Source: Marinilabiliales bacterium | GTDB taxonomy: Bacteria > Bacteroidota > Bacteroidia > Bacteroidales > BM523 | Assembly (NCBI GenBank): GCA_002869425.1 | Contig: PKSZ01000003.1 | Coordinates: 1-6,577 of the forward strand | Direction: 5' to 3' | DNA: 6,577 nt | Part shown: positions 1 to 5,038 of the stretch, in pieces | Position numbering within the stretch: the stretch's first letter is position 1 | Layout: every line of letters begins with the position of its first letter | Program-made: the position numbers and the translations under genes | The notes under the pieces: model-generated | Databases searched by the model: none | What the model was told of the DNA's origin: nothing | What the model saw: the letters and a program-made list of their open reading frames with translations, nothing else

Positions 1-658
1 CTCCAAATTCAGCAGGAATACCTCCTTTATATAGTTTGAACTCTTTTATTGCATCGCTGTTGAAAACTGAAAAGAATCCAACGAAATGAGAGGCATTGTA
101 TACAGGAGCACCATCCAAAAGAACCAGGTTCTGATCAGCGCTACCGCCTCGTACATGAAATCCTGTAGATCCATCTCCACCGGATATTACGCCCGGTAAT
201 AACTGTATTGTTTTAAGTACATCAACCTCACCCAGAAATGCCGGCATTTTTTTTATTGTACGCATGGGGATTTTATTTACGCTCATTTCAACCTTTTTGA
301 TATTGGCATCTTTTCTTTCTGCTGTAATATCTACAGCTTCAAGCATTTGAGCAGAAGGCTGAAGCTCAGTTGTAAGCTTAATGTCTTTGTTCAGGTTAAC
401 CGTTTTGGTTATATCTCCATAGCCTAAGTAAGAATATAAAATTTTATATTCACCTTTTTTCAGCGTCATGGAGTAAAATCCATATGTATTTGTTGTTGTA
501 CCGAGCTTGGCATCAGGTAAATATACAGAAGCACCAATGAGTCCTTCACCAGTGCTTTTATCTTTAACATACCCGCTTATTGTATATTTCTCTGCTTTTT
601 GGGCTAAGCTAATGAAAGAAAAGCCAAGCAGGAAAAACAGTATCAACAGTTTTTTCAT
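1..658 (-). CDS. TonB-dependent outer-membrane receptor, N-terminal part (runs off the left edge)
   Basis: This is the N-terminal 219 residues of a TonB-dependent receptor, an outer-membrane transporter driven by TonB/ExbBD. The substrate cannot be told from this part. Residues 1-20 form a signal peptide (MKK, hydrophobic stretch, cleavage near SLA-Q). Residues about 25-105 look like a carboxypeptidase-D regulatory-like beta domain, with ISGYVKDKSTGEGLIGASV at 27-45 and a GFYSM turn at 60-64. Residues about 125-219 are the plug domain, with LLPGV at 153-157, FHVRGGSADQNLVLLDGAPV at 167-186 and a KGGIPAEFG end at 211-219. The 22-strand barrel is outside the window. The start at 658 gives a complete signal peptide. 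It is the last visible gene of the operon, 68 nt after the preceding stop; no terminator hairpin or standard Bacteroidota promoter was seen in that gap. Family call is firm; the specific transport role is unknown. Confidence 0.93.
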   Translation of the reverse strand, partial: MKKLLILFFLLGFSFISLAQKAEKYTISGYVKDKSTGEGLIGASVYLPDAKLGTTTNTYGFYSMTLKKGEYKILYSYLGYGDITKTVNLNKDIKLTTELQPSAQMLEAVDITAERKDANIKKVEMSVNKIPMRTIKKMPAFLGEVDVLKTIQLLPGVISGGDGSTGFHVRGGSADQNLVLLDGAPVYNASHFVGFFSVFNSDAIKEFKLYKGGIPAEFG

Positions 659-726
659 TCCTGATTACAATTATTTTATCTTCCTACAAAGAAAAGAAAG
701 ATGTTTAAAGTATTGTATAAGAAATA

Positions 727-1362
727 TTAAAATTTACCAAATTTTATTGAAGCTCCAAAGCTTAGGCCATCTAACACATCGTTATTTACACCCGTATATT
801 GATAATCAAGATCCAGTTCTGATGTATATCTATAGCTGGCACCAACACATACACGAACGGATCGTACCAGATTCATTTCAATTTGCACTCCTGGTTCTAC
901 AATAAGGAAAGCATCACCGGCTTCAATAAAATTAGACCATTCATCATCCATTGTGTTGTAATAATCACTTGTGTAAGAAACACCTCCTAACCCCAGCAAT
1001 ACAGGCATGGAAATGTGGACGGGAAATTTAGGCAGTATGATGGGTTCAAGCAGAAGGCCTCCATAGCCTCCTTCAAGGTTTACATTTTCTCCCAGTTTCT
1101 CGTTAAAGTGATAATCATTAAAAAATCCACCACCGGCAAGTCCAACAGAGAATCCATGACCAATAACCCAGGCTCCTTTTCCACCAATAAACATTGCGTT
1201 TTCACCGTCGATTTCTGATACACTTATATCAAAGCCAAGATAACCACCGTGACTGTCTATTTTTCCAAAAATAGTTTTGATTTCATCATTGTTCTCTGAT
1301 TGAGAAAAAGCAGCAAAAGAGAAAAGAAGAATGATTACAAAGCTTAGTGTTATTGTTTTCAT
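727..1362 (-). CDS. Outer-membrane beta-barrel-like protein, 211 aa, function unknown
   Basis: This is a secreted, probably outer-membrane protein that I cannot assign to a named family. Residues 1-20 are a signal peptide with likely cleavage at FS-Q. The mature part is rich in glycine, aromatic residues and alternating hydrophobic residues, for example GYLGFDISVSEIDG, GLAGGGFFNDYHF and VCVGASYRYTSELDLDYQY. This pattern is typical of 8-stranded barrels. It ends in FGASIKFGKF, with an aromatic C-terminal residue as expected for outer-membrane insertion. The negative charge (many D and E) in the loops is notable. It starts 11 nt after the stop of the other small barrel gene at 1374, so the two are almost certainly co-transcribed. 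It may be a porin-like or structural accessory of the downstream TonB-dependent receptor, but that is inference from position only. Confidence 0.8.
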   Translation of the reverse strand: MKTITLSFVIILLFSFAAFSQSENNDEIKTIFGKIDSHGGYLGFDISVSEIDGENAMFIGGKGAWVIGHGFSVGLAGGGFFNDYHFNEKLGENVNLEGGYGGLLLEPIILPKFPVHISMPVLLGLGGVSYTSDYYNTMDDEWSNFIEAGDAFLIVEPGVQIEMNLVRSVRVCVGASYRYTSELDLDYQYTGVNNDVLDGLSFGASIKFGKF

Positions 1363-1373
1363 AGTTATAGTTT

Positions 1374-1880
1374 TTAAAATGTATATCGTATAGAAATAAA
1401 ACCATCTCCAAAGTGAAAATTAAAATAGTTTGGTCCGAAAAGATCAAAATAAGGGATGTATTCCACAGAAAATACAATGGGGTATTTTAATACTCTGTAT
1501 TCAATTCCCAAAACGCCGTCCAGACCAATAACAGTATAGTACAGATTTCTTCGTATTGGACGTGATGAAGGACTCATGAAATAGCTGTAACTAAACTTGT
1601 TATAATGTCCAACATGTGCACCATACCCCCAATAGGTAAAAATTTTATCGCTATAGTTCCACATAAATGGTTGATGATATGCTTTCAGAGCAGTCAGTTT
1701 TGTACCACCCCATCGCATAGTTAATATCCCTTCGTATGCATAATCATCATTGATAAAGTATTTGTAATCAATACCACCTGAATATCCACCTCTAAGTCCA
1801 ATAGCTTTAATATAATCCTGAGCCATAAGGAATTGACAAGTAAAAAACAGAGATGTTATTATTATTAGGAATCTTTTCAA
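1374..1880 (-). CDS. Small outer-membrane protein, 168 aa, beta-barrel-like, function unknown
   Basis: This is an exported protein with a signal peptide at residues 1-20 (MKRF, hydrophobic core, cleavage near LMA-Q). The mature part begins with a glycine-rich strand (AIGLRGGYSGGIDYKYF), is very rich in tyrosine, phenylalanine and tryptophan, and ends in GFISIRYTF. The alternating pattern and terminal phenylalanine fit a small outer-membrane beta-barrel. Its GLRGGYSGGIDYKYF-type start and FSVEYIPYFDLF segment resemble small opacity- or OmpW-like barrel proteins common in Bacteroidota; this is recollection rather than a search. The gene starts 5 nt after the stop of the DUF2807 gene and ends 11 nt before the next gene, firmly inside the operon. 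No enzyme motif is visible. Confidence 0.8.
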   Translation of the reverse strand: MKRFLIIITSLFFTCQFLMAQDYIKAIGLRGGYSGGIDYKYFINDDYAYEGILTMRWGGTKLTALKAYHQPFMWNYSDKIFTYWGYGAHVGHYNKFSYSYFMSPSSRPIRRNLYYTVIGLDGVLGIEYRVLKYPIVFSVEYIPYFDLFGPNYFNFHFGDGFISIRYTF

Positions 1881-1885
1881 ATCGT

Positions 1886-2620
1886 TTAATTGTAGCTGAT
1901 TACACTTCCGGTTCCTGTAATATTCACAGATAAATCAGGATTGCCAAGATAATAGATATCACCACTACCGGTAATATTAATATCCAGAAATTCGGAAACA
2001 TTAACACGCATATCTCCACTTCCTGCAATTCTGGTAAAACATTTATTCTGATCCAAATCAAATGCATTGATATTACCGGATCCAATAATGTCGAAATCTG
2101 TTTCTTCGCAGGATCCATTAAGATTAATGTTCCCACTGCCTGTAATTTTTGCATCTACATAATCAACATTCGCAATGCTGTTTATATCTCCGGAGCCCGA
2201 AAGTTCGATTTCAAGTTGGTTCCCTGTTATTGAATCGGTTTGTATATTTCCTGAACCTGTAAGGTTTATATAATTAATTTCTGTTGCCTTTACATAGACT
2301 TTTACCGGGTAATTCTCTCTAATACATCTGTTGTCTCTGTATTTTATAACCAGATAGTCATTTTTTACTTTGGCATATATGTAGTTTATAAGATTGCTTT
2401 CAGCCTCAATAATTACTTGATTTATGGTGTCTTGGGTGATGATAACCTCCATGTCTCCCTCATGAACAATGCCAGTATAATAATCATTGGGATAAATACT
2501 GTCTGTAACTACTTCATTGTTTCCGCGAATGCATTTGTAAAAGGGACTCATACATGAATACATCAATGTTATTCCAGAAAGTAAAAGGCCTATTGTGATG
2601 AGATTTCTATGCTTTTTCAT
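1886..2620 (-). CDS. DUF2807 (head GIN domain) putative surface lipoprotein
   Basis: This is a lipoprotein of the DUF2807 or 'head GIN domain' family, thought to fold as a repetitive beta structure and often called adhesin-like. From the start at 2620 the protein has 244 residues. MKKHRN and a hydrophobic stretch lead to LMYS-C with the lipidated cysteine at residue 23. After a beta-rich N-terminal part, seven repeats follow with cores TGSG, SGSG, TGSG, IGSG, AGSG, TGSG and TGTG at about residues 121, 141, 160, 179, 199, 217 and 235. Each core is followed by N/D/S and a hydrophobic residue. An in-frame ATG at 2692 overlaps the previous stop as TAATG and would add 24 residues, but it would bury the signal peptide behind a charged leader, so 2620 is preferred. 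Translational coupling at 2692 remains possible. The ligand is unknown. The gene sits directly after the DUF4097-like gene, a pairing consistent with a shared surface role. Confidence 0.85.
   Translation of the reverse strand: MKKHRNLITIGLLLSGITLMYSCMSPFYKCIRGNNEVVTDSIYPNDYYTGIVHEGDMEVIITQDTINQVIIEAESNLINYIYAKVKNDYLVIKYRDNRCIRENYPVKVYVKATEINYINLTGSGNIQTDSITGNQLEIELSGSGDINSIANVDYVDAKITGSGNINLNGSCEETDFDIIGSGNINAFDLDQNKCFTRIAGSGDMRVNVSEFLDINITGSGDIYYLGNPDLSVNITGTGSVISYN
1907..2260 (-). repeat. Seven-fold GSG(N/D) protein repeat within the DUF2807 gene
   Basis: The coding sequence here specifies seven degenerate repeats of 18-20 residues, each with a core of hydrophobic-x-G-S/T-G-N/D/S-hydrophobic. 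Spacings between successive cores are 20, 19, 19, 20, 18 and 18 residues. The DNA itself is not conserved between units, so this is an old protein-level repeat kept by selection on the fold, not a recent tandem duplication. The spacing suits one coil of a right-handed beta-solenoid per unit. Confidence 0.75.
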
Positions 2621-2691
2621 TGGGTATAAATTTTCAATTGTTGAAAGATATTTCTTACAATCAATGACAAAGAAATTTTTCAATCGTTGCA

Positions 2692-3786
2692 TTATTTTAG
2701 AAAAATATTTATACTTCCTTCTTCAGAAGCAATTTTGAGAACGGAATTTGTTTTCCCGGAACCAATATTGCCAATGCTTAATTTCTTTTTTTCGTCTCCT
2801 TCCAGAATTTTATTCTCTACAGTGCTGTTTTCTGCCGGAATCATAAGTTCTGTATCTTCATAGCAAATGTCAAAATTAAATGCAGCTTTTTTGTCGAAGA
2901 AAAGGTTGATGTCAGAATACTTTGAAGTAAGATTGATGATTGAGAATTCCGGTTGGATATATTCCATGTTGAAATGTCCGTATTTGACTGTGAAGTTGGA
3001 CTCTTTGTTGATATCATAAATCCAGAAGTCTGAAAAGCTTGAATTACCATAAATATTTTTGACTTGTTGTAAGTAATATTTGTCTCTTTTGGAGGTGATT
3101 TTTAGTATTTCGGATTGTTCAACCGTTATTTTGGAAGACTTTGTATCGAAATTCAGATTTTTTCCTTTTTTTAGAAACAATTCAGAAAAATAAAGGCTTA
3201 TCCTCGCATCATTAACCGAATTTATAACAGCATCGCCAAATCTTACATTAATATCAGCATTGCCGCTGAGGTTGTTTAATTTAAGATCGCCATTTGAAAG
3301 TTGAATGTTCACATTTCCTTTAAGATTTGAGGAGTAAATATCACCATATTTATTTGTTAATTTAAGGTCTACGTATTCGGGGATATAGATAATATAATTA
3401 ATTTCCACTTCTCTGTTGCTGCTACTAATACTTTCTGCCAGTTCTTTAATATCACCAAAAAAACCGGAGTACTTTGTTCCAAAATCGGTCTTGGCAACAA
3501 TATAAAATGATGTTTCAGTAAAATCTATTTTAATGTTATCATTAATTTTTTCCATTTTTTCTTCAGAATCACCTTCAGTCAGGATTTCGATATCAAATCG
3601 GACAGAATCTTTATTCCAGGGCACTACATGGAGCTTACCATACTTGTTATCAACCTCTACAGTCATTCCTGGTCCTACAGAATATGCTTTTGTTATTTTT
3701 TCATATTCTTTAAATAGCTGTGCTTGCCCCAGGTTCACCAGCAACAGTATTAGAATCGTTGATAATACAGTTATTTTATATTTCAT
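2692..3786 (-). CDS. DUF4097-like exported beta-strand repeat protein, 364 aa
   Basis: This is an exported protein of the DUF4097 type (putative adhesin, repeated beta strands). Residues 1-22 form a signal peptide ending GQA-Q, with no lipobox cysteine, so it is probably periplasmic or surface-associated. The rest is beta-rich, with recurring turn motifs: NKYG at 47-50, NKYG at 145-148, RFGD at 182-185, IYG at 245-247, VKYG at 267-270 and SKYSDI at 288-293. This indicates a repeated strand-turn unit. It closes with GSINIFLK. The start at 3786 lies inside the end of the anti-sigma gene (11-nt overlap, ATGAAATATAA), and its stop meets an ATG of the next frame as TAATG. In Bacteroidota such genes often follow an ECF sigma and anti-sigma pair, so a sensing or surface role under that regulator is likely. 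No catalytic motif is visible. Confidence 0.82.
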   Translation of the reverse strand: MKYKITVLSTILILLLVNLGQAQLFKEYEKITKAYSVGPGMTVEVDNKYGKLHVVPWNKDSVRFDIEILTEGDSEEKMEKINDNIKIDFTETSFYIVAKTDFGTKYSGFFGDIKELAESISSSNREVEINYIIYIPEYVDLKLTNKYGDIYSSNLKGNVNIQLSNGDLKLNNLSGNADINVRFGDAVINSVNDARISLYFSELFLKKGKNLNFDTKSSKITVEQSEILKITSKRDKYYLQQVKNIYGNSSFSDFWIYDINKESNFTVKYGHFNMEYIQPEFSIINLTSKYSDINLFFDKKAAFNFDICYEDTELMIPAENSTVENKILEGDEKKKLSIGNIGSGKTNSVLKIASEEGSINIFLK

Positions 3787-4351
3787 GGCGAAGGTTTTCG
3801 TTATTGTTTGTTTTGTCAGATTTTTCCAGCTGATCCAGAATGTCTTCCAGTACTTGTAGTTTAAGCCTGTAGTTTTGAATCATTGCATTGATAATTTCTT
3901 CATTGTCAATATTGTCTTTTAAATCTTCTTTTAAATCAATGCAAACACTATCCAATTCACTAAGATCACTCATTACATCGTGTTCAATTTCAGGATAGAT
4001 ATTTGAAAATTGTTTGAGTTCAACCATCTTGTCATTTACCAGACTACCGTAGTAAGCTTCTGCTTCGGCAACTTCAGGGATGAGGATATCCTGAATGGAT
4101 ACTTTATGATCGTTATTGGCTATCTGTGTTGAAGAATTGGTTTTATTGCTCATATAATCATGATAGAAGTAACTGGCAATAAAAATGGCAATACCTGCAG
4201 CTACTTTCCAACCAATGCTAAACCATGAGCGTCTTTTTCCATTTTTTTGTTTATTATCACTTATAATCCTATCCCATACATCAGGAGAGGGCTCGTAGGA
4301 ATCAAATTCCTCCCGTTTGTTATGAACGAAGTCTTCTAATTTATCTCTCAT
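3776..4351 (-). CDS. Membrane anti-sigma factor partner of the adjacent ECF sigma factor
   Basis: This is a 191-residue single-pass protein that probably binds and holds back the ECF sigma factor encoded just upstream. The cytoplasmic N-terminus (about 1-42) carries the pattern FVHNKREEFDSYEPSPDVWDRI at 8-29, in which R13, F16, P21 and W26 match the short sigma-binding region common in Bacteroidota anti-sigma factors. Basic residues KRR at 39-41 precede a transmembrane segment at about 47-63. The outside part is acidic and helical. It has AYYGSLVNDKM at 99-109, NAMIQNYRLKLQVLEDILDQ at 155-174 and likely coiled-coil character. There is no FecR domain and no zinc-binding HxxxCxxC motif. The start overlaps the sigma gene by 11 nt (ATGAGAGATAA), and its stop overlaps the next gene by 11 nt, which supports coupled translation and fixed stoichiometry. 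The signal it senses is unknown. Confidence 0.85.
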   Translation of the reverse strand: MRDKLEDFVHNKREEFDSYEPSPDVWDRIISDNKQKNGKRRSWFSIGWKVAAGIAIFIASYFYHDYMSNKTNSSTQIANNDHKVSIQDILIPEVAEAEAYYGSLVNDKMVELKQFSNIYPEIEHDVMSDLSELDSVCIDLKEDLKDNIDNEEIINAMIQNYRLKLQVLEDILDQLEKSDKTNNNENLRHEI

Positions 4352-4991
4352 AGCCGTCTTTTTTTAGTATTTGAAGAAGTTTGCGTTTTGCACGCATATA
4401 TTGTGATTTCGATGTTGATTCAGATATTCCTAAAATATTGGCAATTTCAGTATGATCGTATCCTTCCAGTAGGTCTAGGGAGAAAATTATCCTGTAGCCA
4501 TCCGGAAGTTTTTCTACTGCTTTTTTTACCTGATTTACCTCAAACTGGATTTTACTTTCATCTATCGTTTCATTTTCACTGGACTTATATTCAAATGCAT
4601 GCATGTTTTCAGATAAAACCAGATCCGTCTTTTTTCTTTTCAGCTCATTGATACATTTATTGATTGTAATTCGTTTTAACCATGCCCCAAAACTCGAATC
4701 ATAGTGAAAAGAGTTAAGCTTTGAGAATGCATAAGTAAAAGATTCCTGAAGCATATCTTCAGCTTCTTCTCTGTTGTTCATCATCCTGTAGCAAATATTA
4801 AACATAGCCTTTGAATATAACCTGTATAGCTCATATTGAGCTCTTGGATTACCTTTTCTGCTACCTTCTACCAGATCCCTATGTATGTCTGCGTAATCGG
4901 TTTTCAATGTTTCTGTGCTATTTTGATTATTAAAGACAATGCTTTTTTTAGAGGGTTGCACAATATTATAAAATATTTTGTGCATTATCAT
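4341..4991 (-). CDS. ECF-family RNA polymerase sigma factor
   Basis: This is an extracytoplasmic-function sigma-70 factor that would direct RNA polymerase to envelope-related promoters, probably including its own operon. Region 2 spans about residues 48-120, with AQYELYRLYSKAMFNICYRM, then NREEAEDMLQESF at 73-85 and AWLKRITINKCINELKRKK at 103-121. Region 4 spans about 153-207, with EKLPDGYRIIFSLDLLEGY at 160-178 and a helix-turn-helix around HTEIANILGISESTSKSQYM at 180-199. Length (216) is slightly above the usual ECF size because of a roughly 40-residue N-terminal stretch ahead of region 2. Two in-frame starts, at 4991 and 4985 (MIMHKIF), cannot be told apart; no Shine-Dalgarno is present. 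It is the first gene of the leftward operon, and the gene to its right is divergent. Loss of inhibition by the next-encoded anti-sigma is the expected control. Confidence 0.93.
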   Translation of the reverse strand: MIMHKIFYNIVQPSKKSIVFNNQNSTETLKTDYADIHRDLVEGSRKGNPRAQYELYRLYSKAMFNICYRMMNNREEAEDMLQESFTYAFSKLNSFHYDSSFGAWLKRITINKCINELKRKKTDLVLSENMHAFEYKSSENETIDESKIQFEVNQVKKAVEKLPDGYRIIFSLDLLEGYDHTEIANILGISESTSKSQYMRAKRKLLQILKKDGYER

Positions 4992-5004
4992 TTATTTAAC
5001 TTTG
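4977..5004 (+). promoter_or_regulatory. Candidate Bacteroidota-type promoter for the chorismatase-like gene
   Basis: TAACTTTG at 4997-5004 matches the Bacteroidota -7 consensus TAnnTTTG exactly. A TTTG at 4977-4980 lies 16 nt upstream and could act as the -33 element, although this spacer is slightly shorter than the 17-23 nt usually quoted. Transcription would begin near 5010, leaving a leader of about 30 nt before the ATG at 5039. The -33 element lies inside the start of the divergent sigma gene, so the two transcripts would compete in this interval. In such AT-rich DNA a chance match is possible. Confidence 0.4.
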
Positions 5005-5025
5005 ACGATTAATATTTTTAACTTT
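4995..5025. repeat. 9-bp direct repeat TTTAACTTT in the divergent intergenic region
   Basis: TTTAACTTT occurs at 4995-5003 and again at 5017-5025, with 22 bp from start to start, about two DNA helical turns. The left copy forms most of the TAACTTTG box, and the right copy continues as TAACTTTA, one base off the same consensus. The pair could be two alternative promoter boxes or half-sites for a regulator binding one face of the helix. The local AT richness makes coincidence a real alternative. Confidence 0.35.
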
Positions 5026-5031
5026 ATGGTT
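5004..5031 (-). promoter_or_regulatory. Weak candidate ECF-type promoter for the sigma operon
   Basis: Read on the minus strand, AACC (5031-5028) is followed 20 nt later by CGTC (5007-5004), just ahead of the sigma gene starts at 4991/4985. AAC and CGTC are the classic -35 and -10 elements of many ECF sigma factors, and self-activation would be expected. The spacing is a few bases longer than usual for such promoters, and the sequence between is plain AT-rich DNA. No TAnnTTTG box faces left here. Confidence 0.15.
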
Positions 5032-5038
5032 ATTAACG

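Noticed and set aside
659..726. Possible internal promoter or terminator before the TonB-dependent receptor
   Set aside because: This 68-nt gap has no TAnnTTTG box facing left and no GC-rich hairpin with a T-run, so neither element can be supported.
507..905. 132-codon open frame on the plus strand
   Set aside because: It lies antisense across the receptor start, the 68-nt gap and the end of the barrel gene, and its translation has no domain or signal pattern. The minus-strand genes explain the same DNA far better.
1286..1477. 63-codon open frame on the minus strand
   Set aside because: It spans the junction of the two barrel genes in another frame and has low-complexity Asn/Phe content. 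Both flanking genes have full signal peptides and normal ends, so this is a shadow.
3533..3859. 108-codon open frame on the plus strand
   Set aside because: It is antisense to the DUF4097-like gene and the end of the anti-sigma gene. Its serine/phenylalanine-rich composition is that of a complement of AT-rich coding DNA.
4388..4651. 87-codon open frame on the plus strand
   Set aside because: It is fully antisense to sigma region 4 and the linker, which are clearly conserved on the other strand.
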